Position numbers and translations under genes: made by a program. Shown one piece after another: positions 8,418 to 17,663 of a stretch of 64,000 bases of DNA (positions are counted from its first letter, which is position 1; each line of letters opens with the position of its first letter). Source of the stretch: UBA1845 sp002338715 (lineage in GTDB: Bacteria; Planctomycetota; Phycisphaerae; UBA1845); contig DAORAL010000011.1 of the NCBI GenBank assembly GCA_035344155.1, forward strand, positions 61,473 to 125,472, read 5' to 3'. The notes under the pieces were generated by a model. That model was given only the letters and a program-made list of their open reading frames with translations. It was not told the DNA's origin and made no database searches.

Positions 8418-9775
8418 GGCAGCGCGGTTTGCCCGTTTGCTTCAGCGAGAAGTTCGGTGAGTGCGGCTTCGTCCATCATCGGGTCGATCAACATGCCATC
8501 GATTGCGGGTGTTGGATCGGAGACGATGACCCGTTCGCTGGCTACTACACCGCCCGCCACCACGACCATGTTGGCTTGTTCAAACGCAACTTGAAGTTCG
8601 CGGGCGACCAGTCGGTTCTGGTTGTTGACGATATACACCTTTCCGCCACGCACCGCCGATCTGGGAATGATCACGCGGTCTGGGATGGGTTTGCCGCGCA
8701 GTTCGACTTCGCAGAACACGTCGCGAAACAGCGGGGGGCGCTTGCCGGGGATGGCCCGCTCGTAGGGTTTATCGACGACGACCACGAGCGCTACGGTGCG
8801 CGTGACCGGGTCGAGACGCTCGCGGATGCGGTCGAAGCGTGCGTCCCACTCTGCGACAAAATCGCCGCCGGTGACTCGTACGACGGCGTCGATGTGGACC
8901 AGTCGGCGAATCATCTCCATGTCGGGGACGGCCCCGAGCGCTTCGTCGGTGTCCGAGCGGATCAGGTTCCGCGCTTGGCTGATGGGGGTCTGCACTTCGA
9001 TTTCGGTGGCTGCGATTCCGTCGGCGGTGAACAGGGCTTCGCCGCGCTGCACGTATTGTCCAACTTCGATGCTGACATCGCCGATTCGGCAGCCGAATGG
9101 AGCGATGATCTTCGTCCGGTTGAGATCGATGCGGGCTTGTTCGAGCTTGGCTCGGCGGACGTTGAGCGTGGATTCGAGTGAAGCCAGTTTGGACGGATAC
9201 AGATTCAGGCTGTTTTCGAGTGACTGGACCTTTTGTTGCTGCGCGAGAAAGGTGCGCTCTTCACCACGCAACTCCGTGCCCGCGACTGCGTCATTGCCGG
9301 CAAGGTTGCGCATGCGTTCCAAATCACTCTGAGCCAACTCAAGCGACGCCTTCTCGATTTCCAGTGATCGCCCATCGTTGACTTTGCGTGCGGTCAGTTC
9401 GGCCAGGCTTGCTTCGAGCTCCGCGATTTCGGCTTCCAACTGCGTGACGACGAGTTGGTACTCTTGCGGGTCGATGGTCAAGACGGGGTCATCTTTGACC
9501 AGAAACGAGCCGGACTTGAGATTTGGATTGACTTCGACGATCTGCCCACCGACTTCTGCGACCACACGCCACACCTTGGTCGGTTGCGACGTGCCATAGC
9601 CAATAGCCCGGGGCGTCACCGAAACGACCGGCGCTTCGATCACGCGGAGCTTGCGGGCGACCTCGGCCACCGGTTTGCGAACAGGCTCGCGTGAGCCGCG
9701 AACGAGCCAGACGAACAGGGCGATGGCGACAAGGACGGGCGGGATAATGAGGAATCGTTTGGTTCGTTCAGTCAT
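8414..9775 (-). CDS. RND efflux periplasmic adaptor (membrane fusion protein), first copy
   Basis: This 453-residue HlyD/AcrA-like adaptor starts at ATG 9775 (MTERTKRFLIIPPV). An N-terminal anchor helix covers about residues 8-24. Next come a lipoyl/barrel-sandwich half (VWRVVAEVGGQIVEVNPNLK), a long coiled-coil hairpin around 105-210 (many Glu/Leu/Ala heptads), the second lipoyl half (IIAPFGCRIGDVSIEVGQYV), and a beta-barrel and membrane-proximal domain. It bridges the pump to an outer-membrane channel. The longer frame to 9886 adds a non-hydrophobic leader and was rejected. It is the first gene of a two-gene operon with the pump and is divergent from the ABC-F gene across 242 bases. Confidence 0.92.
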   Translation of the reverse strand: MTERTKRFLIIPPVLVAIALFVWLVRGSREPVRKPVAEVARKLRVIEAPVVSVTPRAIGYGTSQPTKVWRVVAEVGGQIVEVNPNLKSGSFLVKDDPVLTIDPQEYQLVVTQLEAEIAELEASLAELTARKVNDGRSLEIEKASLELAQSDLERMRNLAGNDAVAGTELRGEERTFLAQQQKVQSLENSLNLYPSKLASLESTLNVRRAKLEQARIDLNRTKIIAPFGCRIGDVSIEVGQYVQRGEALFTADGIAATEIEVQTPISQARNLIRSDTDEALGAVPDMEMIRRLVHIDAVVRVTGGDFVAEWDARFDRIRERLDPVTRTVALVVVVDKPYERAIPGKRPPLFRDVFCEVELRGKPIPDRVIIPRSAVRGGKVYIVNNQNRLVARELQVAFEQANMVVVAGGVVASERVIVSDPTPAIDGMLIDPMMDEAALTELLAEANGQTALP

Positions 9776-9935
9776 CGTTTGAAGTTCGCTGTCGATCGAA
9801 ACAAGTGAATCGATATTGCGGTAGGGTACCGCGCGGGACACGGTGAATATACCGCTGAATTCTCTGAAGGGATACAGGATTTGCAATCAGGAAATTCCGG
9901 GGCGACTGCGTTCGCGTGTTCGATCTGGGACCGGT

Positions 9936-9953
9936 ATCCTATGGGGATAGGAT
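9936..9953. promoter_or_regulatory. Short palindrome in the adaptor/ABC-F divergent region
   Basis: ATCCTA and TAGGAT form an inverted repeat around TGGGGA, 65 bases before the ABC-F start and inside the 242-base divergent region. The size and symmetry would suit an operator for a dimeric regulator or a small hairpin. No regulator gene adjoins it, so the assignment is tentative. Confidence 0.3.
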
Positions 9954-10017
9954 GACTGTAAACGGATTGGGCGGTCGACTCTGCCCATCGGATGAGTGAT
10001 TCAAAGGCGAATCGAAA

Positions 10018-11823
10018 ATGGGCGTACTGGTCACGTGCCAGAATATCTCGAAGCACTTTGGAACCCGCACACTGTTTGACGGGCTTTCCATCAGCTTTTC
10101 AGACGACGAACGCATCGGGTTTCTGGGACCCAATGGTGCTGGTAAGACGACGTTTCTCAAGATAGTCGCCGACTTGGAACCGACTGACGGTGGCGAGATA
10201 AGCCGGCGACGGTCTGCGCGGATCGTGTTTCTTCAGCAGCACGATCGATTTCCCATTGGCGCAACGGTGACGTCCGTACTCGTCGATGCGTTGAGCCATC
10301 AACCGATGGAAGCGTACGAGCGCGACACGCAAGCCGCAATCATGTTGACCCGATTTGGATTTGAAAAACCGGATCAACTGGTGTCGGATCTTTCGGGTGG
10401 ATGGCGAAAACGCTTATCGATTGCCCGCGCGTTCATTCAAGAACCCGATCTGCTTTTGATGGACGAACCGACCAACCATCTTGACGTGGAGGGGATTCGA
10501 TGGCTTGAGCAGGCGTTGTTGACGGTTCCGTTTTCGTTCGTTGCGGTCAGCCATGATCGATACTTTCTGGAAAACGTGACCAATCGCGTCATCGAGTTGA
10601 ACCCGGTCTATCGCGACGGATATTTCAGCGCAAGCGGAAACTACAGCACGTTCCTGGAAAAGCGAGCCGCTTTCCTCGAATCGCAGCAGGCCCAGGAAGC
10701 CTCCCTCGCCAACATCGTGCGCCGCGAAAAAGCATTCCTGATGTCCAACGCGAAAGCCCGGCGCACCAAGTCCAAGTCGCGCATCGAAGAAGCCCACCGC
10801 TTGCAGGATGAACTTCGCGAACTGTCGGATCGCAATTCACGGGCGACCGTCGCGAACATCGATTTCGACGGAACGGGTCGCAAGTCGAAGAAATTGCTCG
10901 ACGCGAAAGGGTTGTCGAAATCGCTGGGTGGAAAGCTCTTGTTCGACGACCTGTCACTGCTGCTGTCACCGGGCGTGCGCGTGGGTTTGCTTGGAGCGAA
11001 TGCGAGCGGCAAGACGACGTTGATCCGCGTGCTGACGGGGGCGCTGCCGCCGGACAAAGGTTCAGTTGGACTGGCTGAGGATTTGAAGATCGTTTTGTTC
11101 GATCAGAATCGCGAGGAACTGCCGCAGGATGTGACGCTACGTTGGGCGCTTGCGGGCGAGAATAAAACCGTCGACTTTCGGGGCCGACCCATCCACATCA
11201 CCGCATGGGCAAAGATGTTCTTGTTTTCGACGAGTCAACTCGACATGCCGGTCAGCGATCTTTCTGGTGGTGAGCAAGCCCGCATTCTGATCGCCCGGTT
11301 GATGCTTCAGCCCGCCGACGTGTTGATCCTCGACGAACCGACCAACGATCTCGACATCACGTCGCTCGATGTCCTCGAAGAAAGCCTGATCGATTTTCCC
11401 GGCGCGATCATTCTGGTGACGCACGATCGCTTCATGCTCGACCGCGTGAGTACCGAGATCCTCGGGCTCGATGGCGGCGGTCGCGTGGGTAAGTATGTCA
11501 ACTGTGAACAATGGCAATCCGCCCAGTCAAAATCTGTGGGAAGCAATACTTCTGAATCCAAACGTGACAAACCCAAAAAAGGCAAGGGTGCGAACTCAAA
11601 AGGTGGACTGACTGCCAGCGAAGTGTCCGAATTAAAAGAGATGGAAGCCACCATCCAAGCCGCAGAAGAGCATGCCGAGGCCTGCCTCAAAGCCACCGAA
11701 GATCCCAGTGTCGGAAGCGATCACGTCGAATTGCAGAAACGTTGGGAAGCCCTCGAAGCATCCAAGCAAGCCGTCGAAGCCCTCTACGCCCGATGGGAAG
11801 CTCTGGAAGCAAAGAGGTCCTAG
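10018..11823 (+). CDS. ABC-F family ATPase (Uup-like)
   Basis: The 601-residue soluble protein has two ABC ATPase domains and no transmembrane segment. In the first, Walker A is GPNGAGKTT, the signature is LSGGWRKRL, and Walker B is LLLMDEPTNHLD. In the second, Walker A is GANASGKTT, the signature is LSGGEQARI, and Walker B is LILDEPTNDLD. A charged inter-domain linker (about residues 225-285) corresponds to the P-site tRNA-interaction motif. The last ~100 residues are a Lys/Glu/Ala-rich coiled coil like the C-terminal domain of Uup. ABC-F proteins act on the ribosome or on branched nucleic acids rather than in transport. Its stop overlaps the stop of the convergent pump gene in the palindrome CTAG (11820-11823). 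Confidence 0.94.
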   Translation: MGVLVTCQNISKHFGTRTLFDGLSISFSDDERIGFLGPNGAGKTTFLKIVADLEPTDGGEISRRRSARIVFLQQHDRFPIGATVTSVLVDALSHQPMEAYERDTQAAIMLTRFGFEKPDQLVSDLSGGWRKRLSIARAFIQEPDLLLMDEPTNHLDVEGIRWLEQALLTVPFSFVAVSHDRYFLENVTNRVIELNPVYRDGYFSASGNYSTFLEKRAAFLESQQAQEASLANIVRREKAFLMSNAKARRTKSKSRIEEAHRLQDELRELSDRNSRATVANIDFDGTGRKSKKLLDAKGLSKSLGGKLLFDDLSLLLSPGVRVGLLGANASGKTTLIRVLTGALPPDKGSVGLAEDLKIVLFDQNREELPQDVTLRWALAGENKTVDFRGRPIHITAWAKMFLFSTSQLDMPVSDLSGGEQARILIARLMLQPADVLILDEPTNDLDITSLDVLEESLIDFPGAIILVTHDRFMLDRVSTEILGLDGGGRVGKYVNCEQWQSAQSKSVGSNTSESKRDKPKKGKGANSKGGLTASEVSELKEMEATIQAAEEHAEACLKATEDPSVGSDHVELQKRWEALEASKQAVEALYARWEALEAKRS

Positions 11824-14800
11824 TGCGCAGGTTGTGCAGCAGCGGACGGTGATGGAGAATCGGACTCTGTTTCATACGCGCCGTAGTGCCCGTGTGACCA
11901 GCCGCGGATGATCAGGTGGCAGGCTGGCATCATTAGCAGGACGACGGCGGCTGAGAACATGATGCCGAATCCGAGGGCGATGGCCATCGGGATGAGGTAA
12001 CGTGCCTGTGGTGACGTTTCAAAAATCATCGGGGCGAGGCCCATGAAGGTGGTCAGCGACGTCAGCAGAATCGGGCGGAAGCGGCGCGTGCTGGCTTCAA
12101 AAGCCGCTTGTTCAAATGGCATTCCATTGGCGATGAACTCATTCATCGTCACGGTCAGCACCAGACCGCCATTCACCACGACACCACATGTCGCGATGAT
12201 TCCCAAAACGCTGACGACCGAAAGATCGTAACCCATCACGATATGACCAAGCAGGGCGGCTGCGATGGCGAACGGTACGACCAGCATGGTGATGAGCGCT
12301 TCGCCATAGCTGCGATAGATCGCCGCCAACATTCCGAAGATCACCGCGAGCGATGCACCCAATCCGAAGATGAGGGCGCGCATGGCGTCGATTTGTTCCT
12401 GCTGACGTCCGCCGTATGAAAAGCTCAGTCCCGTGTGGTTGGCGAGCAGTTGTGGGAAGACGTTGGCTTCGAGGTCCTCGCGTACTTTGTTCACGTTGGT
12501 GAGTTCAGGGACGATGTTGGCCGTTACGGTGAGGACGCGCTGGGCGTTGACGCGTTTGATCTCGGTGTGGGCACGCGTCTGCTTGAGATCGACGGCTTCG
12601 ATCAGCGGCATTTCGCCGCCAGCCGGCGTGCGGACGATCATCGTTTCCAGATCCGCGAGGGAACGTCGCTCGTCTTCCGGCAATCGCACCATCACCTTGA
12701 CTTCGTTGCGTGCCCGCTGCATGCGAAGGGCTTCGGCGCCGTAGTACGCGTGGCGAATCTGCCGCCCTATGGCCTCATGCGTCAGGCCCAACGATCGCGC
12801 TTCGTCTTTGATGGTCAAATCGAGTTGCGGTTTTCCGGCTGCGAACCCGTCGTCGATGTCGGTAACACCGGTGTATGATCCGAGGGTTGTCGCCAGTTCA
12901 TGAGCCGCCGCTTCAAGAGTTTCACGATCCGGGTGCGAAAGCTCAACGGTGAGTCCGCGCGAGCCCGACGGTCCGACTTCCCATTCAAAATAAAGTGATT
13001 CAAGGCCTGGCAGTGGACCGATTTCTTCGCGCCAGACTCGGACGAAGTCTGCGGGCGTAAAGTCGCGCTGCTCCTGCGGTACTAGGACGAAATTCACGTC
13101 AGCCGTATTGGACCCCAGTCGCCCCTGGCTATTCATCCAGCCGGCCATCACCTTATCGCGCGGGCCGAAATGATCGACGGTTCGCAGTCCGGCTTCTTCG
13201 ATGATTTTGGAGACGCGAGAGGTTTCGCTGAACGGTGCGCCAAAAGGAACTCGGACTTCGGAATCGACCCGATCGCCCTCGATGCGTGGGTCGAACGTGA
13301 AATTCAACCGCCCGCTTTCGTACCATGCAGCGACAACAATCAATCCGCTAAAAAAGATGGCAACGGTCATTCCGCGATATCGCAGCGTCAGCGCTAGCAG
13401 CGGTCCATACACGTTTTTCGTGAATCGTTCGAAACTAGCCGACAACCGTTGCTGGATTCGCGCGATCGCAGGGAGCAATCCGCGCCGGTCGGGATCGACC
13501 GCCTTTGCATGGGCGAGGTGGGCGGGGAGGATGAACAAACTTTCAAACAGTGAGATCAGGAATACGGTGATGACGACGAGCGGAATCGCGGCGAAGAAGC
13601 GACCAGTCTGACCGGGGACGAACATCAACGGAACGAACGCGACGATGTTGGTCGCAACCGCAAACAACACGGGAACCGACATTTGCTTGGCGCCGGCAAT
13701 TGCAGCGTCCAGGCGCGTCTCGCCGCGCTGAATGTTTTCAAAAACCTCTTCACCGATGATGACCGCGTCGTCAACGAGAATTCCCAGCGTGATGATAAAC
13801 GCGAACAGCGAGATCATGTTGATGGTCGTGTCCATCAACGGCAACAGCATGATGCCGCCGAGCAGGCACACGGGAACGGCTGACCCAACCCAAAACGCCA
13901 GCTTCGGGGCGAGAAACACACCCAGCACAATCAGCACGAGTCCCATGCCGAACGCACCGTTTTGCAAAAGCAATTCAAGTCGTTCGCGGTATTCCCGCGC
14001 CCGGTCCCACATCACGATCATTTCGACCGAATCGGGCATTTCCGCGTTCATGCGCTCGACATAGTCGTAAACAATCTCCGCGATTTCGAGTGGCTTTTGA
14101 TTGCCGGTTTGATAGACCCACAACGTGACACCGGGTTTGCCGTTAAACGATGACACGCGATCAACGTCTTCAAATCCGTCGGTGATGGTTGCGATGTCGC
14201 CGAGGGTAATCGTCGCGCCGTCTGGTCCGCTGACCACGGGAATGTCGTAGTACTCGCTCGCAAAAAACCGCCTGCCCGCACTTCGCAGCAGGACCTCACC
14301 GCCTTCTGTGCGCACTTCGCCACCTGGCACATCGCGGGCAGCCGCCCTGACTGTCTCTGCGATGTCTCCCAACGTGAGATTAAGCGCACGAAGCTGCGCC
14401 TGCGGGACTTCAATGGTGATTTCGGGCGCACGGATTCCGCGGGTGACGATCTGGGTGATCTGTTCGTTGGCGAGCAGGTCGTTGCGAACGCGCTCGGAGA
14501 ACTCGAACAGTGTGCGCTCGTCCATGTCGGCTGCGATGGCGATGGTCACGGTCGAACGCTGACGAATTGCCAGCTCGACACGGGGGCGTTCCGCTTCCTC
14601 GGGAAATGACGACACGCGATCGATGGCGTTCTTAACGTCCTGAAGAGCACGGTTGGGATCGACGCCTTCGATCAGTTCGACGGCCATGCTCCCACTGCCT
14701 TCGACCGCCGTCGCTTCGATGCGCTTGACCGCTTCCAGCCCGCGAACCGCCTCCTCCGCTGGAAGCAGGATGCCTTCTTCGACTTCTTCGGGTGTCGCAC

Positions 14801-14987
14801 CGGGAAGTGACATTGAGAAGTTGACCACATCCAATTCGTAGGCGGGGTAGACTTCCTGCTTGATCTGTGACGCCACCATGACACCGCCAATGACAAACAA
14901 CAGCATCATCAGGTTGGCCGCAACATGGTTTTGCGCCATGAATCCGATCAGCCCGCCGCGCGATTGCAATTTTGGGGTGGGCGTCAT
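11820..14987 (-). CDS. RND-family efflux pump inner-membrane transporter, second copy
   Basis: The 1055-residue HAE1/AcrB-type transporter has TM1 at about residues 17-36 (NHVAANLMMLLFVIGGVM) and two large periplasmic porter domains. TM4 carries TLGILVDDAVIIGEEVFE with the proton-relay Asp pair, and there are twelve predicted TM helices. It differs clearly in sequence from the first pump in this window, so the two pairs are not a recent duplication. Its ATG overlaps the upstream adaptor stop (ATGA at 14984-14987). The tail is a short Pro/Ser-rich cytoplasmic stretch. Its C-terminus collides with the ABC-F gene, a very tight convergent arrangement. Substrate unknown. Confidence 0.95.
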   Translation of the reverse strand: MTPTPKLQSRGGLIGFMAQNHVAANLMMLLFVIGGVMVASQIKQEVYPAYELDVVNFSMSLPGATPEEVEEGILLPAEEAVRGLEAVKRIEATAVEGSGSMAVELIEGVDPNRALQDVKNAIDRVSSFPEEAERPRVELAIRQRSTVTIAIAADMDERTLFEFSERVRNDLLANEQITQIVTRGIRAPEITIEVPQAQLRALNLTLGDIAETVRAAARDVPGGEVRTEGGEVLLRSAGRRFFASEYYDIPVVSGPDGATITLGDIATITDGFEDVDRVSSFNGKPGVTLWVYQTGNQKPLEIAEIVYDYVERMNAEMPDSVEMIVMWDRAREYRERLELLLQNGAFGMGLVLIVLGVFLAPKLAFWVGSAVPVCLLGGIMLLPLMDTTINMISLFAFIITLGILVDDAVIIGEEVFENIQRGETRLDAAIAGAKQMSVPVLFAVATNIVAFVPLMFVPGQTGRFFAAIPLVVITVFLISLFESLFILPAHLAHAKAVDPDRRGLLPAIARIQQRLSASFERFTKNVYGPLLALTLRYRGMTVAIFFSGLIVVAAWYESGRLNFTFDPRIEGDRVDSEVRVPFGAPFSETSRVSKIIEEAGLRTVDHFGPRDKVMAGWMNSQGRLGSNTADVNFVLVPQEQRDFTPADFVRVWREEIGPLPGLESLYFEWEVGPSGSRGLTVELSHPDRETLEAAAHELATTLGSYTGVTDIDDGFAAGKPQLDLTIKDEARSLGLTHEAIGRQIRHAYYGAEALRMQRARNEVKVMVRLPEDERRSLADLETMIVRTPAGGEMPLIEAVDLKQTRAHTEIKRVNAQRVLTVTANIVPELTNVNKVREDLEANVFPQLLANHTGLSFSYGGRQQEQIDAMRALIFGLGASLAVIFGMLAAIYRSYGEALITMLVVPFAIAAALLGHIVMGYDLSVVSVLGIIATCGVVVNGGLVLTVTMNEFIANGMPFEQAAFEASTRRFRPILLTSLTTFMGLAPMIFETSPQARYLIPMAIALGFGIMFSAAVVLLMMPACHLIIRGWSHGHYGAYETESDSPSPSAAAQPAH

Positions 14988-16498
14988 GGTGTGGCGCCCT
15001 TGCTCTCAGATGCGACTGTGGCGTCAGCCGTCTGCGGCGTGCTTGGCGACGTTTCGAGATTGGGGTCAGCATTCGCAGAATCTTCGCGTACGCGCAGCGG
15101 CATTCCCGGGACCACGCTGGCCAAGTGCGTCGTCACCAGCATGTCGTCAGGTTTGAAACCATTTCGCACGAGCACATCGTCCTGTCGCCGCCAGACGATC
15201 TTTACCGGTCGAATTGCCAAAAGTCCTTCCGCATCGCGCACCCAGACACGGTCATTTTCGCGCAACGCTTTGCGTGGGATCGAATAGACATCGTTCAAGG
15301 TTCCCGAGTCGATGCGCAGTCGAACGTAGCTTCCGAGCAATACACGTTGCACGGAATTCTGGGGATTGTCAGCAGCGCTATTGGATAGACTGAGCGGGTC
15401 TTTGATCGCGACAAGCACGGTGGCCATCCTGCCCAATGGATCAAGATTGCCGAGTGGGCGAAGGGCCAACCCGGTCCACTCGACCGTGTTGTCGCCGCTC
15501 GACATCGTGCTCGTTGACATCGAGACGGTGACGCGGCTTGGATTGTCCGGGTAGTCGTTTGCGAATCGTAAATCGCGAAGCCGCGCGACAGGAATCGCAG
15601 CTTCGGTCCAGAATTCATCTGTCGAAACCAACGTTGCGATGGCCGCTTGCGGACCGACGCGTTGGCCTACTTCCACGCCTTCGGAAACCACGAGCGCGTC
15701 GAACGGAACGATGACTTCGGTACGTGCGAGCGCGAGTTTGGCGACTTCCAATCGTCGTTCAAGAACACGCACATTGGCGGCTGCACTTTCGACAGCGCGA
15801 TGCTGCTCAGCGATTTCGGCGTTGAGCGTCTGTCGAGCGGCCCGCTGACTGGCGAGTTTGGTGGATGCGTCGCGTGCTTCGGATTCACCGGCGGAATTCT
15901 GTTCGGCCAACCCACCAACCCGATCGGCGTTCCATTTGAGGTATCCGATCTCGACGTCGATTTGCTCGCCGCGACTTTCGAGTGAGTCGATCCGCGCACG
16001 AATCTGCGCAGTTTCGTGGTTGGCGACATCGAGGTCGGCTTCGGCTTGGGCGACAGCAATCTCGTAGTCGGTGGGGTCGATGCGAAAGAGCAGTTCGCCT
16101 TGCTTGAGAATGCCTCCCGGTTCCAGGCTCTTGTTCAGTTCGACAATGCGCCCGGCGACTTCCGGAATGATCCGCAACTCGCGGGATGGAACGACCGTTC
16201 CATAAGCATTGACGAAAACCGGAAAGTCTTCCTTGACCAATTCGGCGACACCAACCACGGGCGCCAACGATTCCGGCTGCGACTTTGGCACGTTGGGCGG
16301 TGAGCTGATCAAGACGGCGCCGATGGCAACAGCTGCAACGACCAGCAGAATCGGCAGTCCGAGATTCATGAGCAATCCGCGCCACCCTTTCGGCGCTGTG
16401 GGTATTGGTCGCGAACCATTGTGCGCTGCGTCGATCGCTTGAGAATGTGATGGCGATTTGTTCGGGCCATCTTCAGGTTGTGGTTGATTGTGGCTCAA
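14984..16498 (-). CDS. RND efflux periplasmic adaptor (membrane fusion protein), second copy
   Basis: This 504-residue AcrA/HlyD-type adaptor has a polar 40-residue cytosolic leader, an anchor helix at about 44-66 (LGLPILLVVAAVAIGAVL), and a lipoyl half (IIPEVAGRIVELNKSLEPGG). A coiled-coil hairpin covers about 145-260, then come the second lipoyl half (VIVPFDALVVSEGVEVGQ) and beta-barrel domains. The start codon is TTG with AGGAAG about nine bases upstream. It forms a coupled two-gene operon with the second pump. The leader, rich in Pro, Gln, Asn and Ser, is longer than in most homologues. Confidence 0.92.
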   Translation of the reverse strand: MSHNQPQPEDGPNKSPSHSQAIDAAHNGSRPIPTAPKGWRGLLMNLGLPILLVVAAVAIGAVLISSPPNVPKSQPESLAPVVGVAELVKEDFPVFVNAYGTVVPSRELRIIPEVAGRIVELNKSLEPGGILKQGELLFRIDPTDYEIAVAQAEADLDVANHETAQIRARIDSLESRGEQIDVEIGYLKWNADRVGGLAEQNSAGESEARDASTKLASQRAARQTLNAEIAEQHRAVESAAANVRVLERRLEVAKLALARTEVIVPFDALVVSEGVEVGQRVGPQAAIATLVSTDEFWTEAAIPVARLRDLRFANDYPDNPSRVTVSMSTSTMSSGDNTVEWTGLALRPLGNLDPLGRMATVLVAIKDPLSLSNSAADNPQNSVQRVLLGSYVRLRIDSGTLNDVYSIPRKALRENDRVWVRDAEGLLAIRPVKIVWRRQDDVLVRNGFKPDDMLVTTHLASVVPGMPLRVREDSANADPNLETSPSTPQTADATVASESKGATP

Positions 16499-17663
16499 TG
16501 CTCAAATCTTCCTTGCAATTCCTGCCAAACGGATGCGGGCTTAATTTGCGCTGCTGCGAATCGCGATATTGAATCACTAGTGAAATATTTGCATTCAATA
16601 AACTATTCGTCCGTACACCCCGCCATCCAGGTTGTGCGAAAAGGCCCACGGGACCGGCTAACTCTGGTTGAATTGGTGACTTACGAACGCGAATCAGGTG
16701 ACATCTATACACCAATCCGACTCAACCTTGCAATAAGGCAACGGCCTGAGATGCCGGGAAAGGTGCGGACCGGATTTTTCACTATCTCCGAGGGGCGACT
16801 CACGGTGGCGGCAGAATCGGTTGAAGGTGATGTCGTAAATGGTGGCGTTGATGTGAGGTCGTCGACGGCGATTGGTCACCTGGACAACGACCACATGCGA
16901 GAAAACAAGTCGCCAGCGGGCAGGAAGGCCCCAACCCAAAGATTCATCCATGCAGTACCGGACAGCGCCAATCCATTGGATCACGGCGACCAGCACGTCC
17001 GGTGAATATGCACCGCATCCGGGAGGAGCCTCAGATGGCAGGACGCGCCGAAGTGTTACACCGACGTAACAAGCAGGTCTGGGCCCCGGGCAAATCGGAT
17101 CAGGCGGGTTTCCAGACCAAACGCTCTCGACGCCACGTCGGCCGTCAGGTTGCGTCAATGGAGTTCAATTCAGAAATACGTTCATCGTTGATTGCGTTTT
17201 CAACTTGCAAGTGACCCCGATAAGAATCGCTTTGCAGTCGGCCAAAGTCGAGCGTTATGGGCGCGGGCATAATCCTTCAGTGGAGCGCGCATTGAGGCGC
17301 TTATTTATTACTCATCAGGCGTTTGGCATGTACCGAAAGATGACTTGGCCAGAGAAGCATCACACGAAGCTGAATTGTCGTGGTGGTTGCAGTGGGATCA
17401 AGCGCAAGTCCCGTGATAGAAGCCCGTCGAATTCGATTGAACGCATTCGCCTCGAATCTCTGACTTGCTTCTCTGGTTGGTTGGACAAAACAGATTCATC
17501 GCACTTCGGCGTCTTCAACAATCAGACCGTATGACGCTGCTTAAGTGCCAGAAGTTGTTCGCGAAGCAATGTCAATCCGTGTCGTTTGGACTGTGACATA
17601 GGTTTAGGGACTGCGGTGGCTCGGCCGTTGCCAGCTCACCCACACGAGAAGAAAGAGAAATCA
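16499..17663. other. About 1.2 kb without a convincing gene
   Basis: The frames here (for example 16478-17005 plus, 16694-17158 minus, 17205-17534 plus) overlap each other, lack clear ribosome-binding sites and match no family I recognise. Base composition is lower in GC than the neighbouring genes in places (around 16550-16620). The part at 16690-17110 is open on both strands and could be the relic of a gene. The last part must contain the promoter of the chemoreceptor gene, but I could not pick one with confidence. Confidence 0.5.

Noticed and set aside
16690..17160. Possible group II intron or transposon relic
   Set aside because: No domain V-like hairpin, reverse transcriptase motif or terminal repeats could be found.
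17205..17534. 109-codon plus-strand frame before the chemoreceptor
   Set aside because: Lys/Arg/His-rich, with no recognisable fold and no Shine-Dalgarno; it could be chance.
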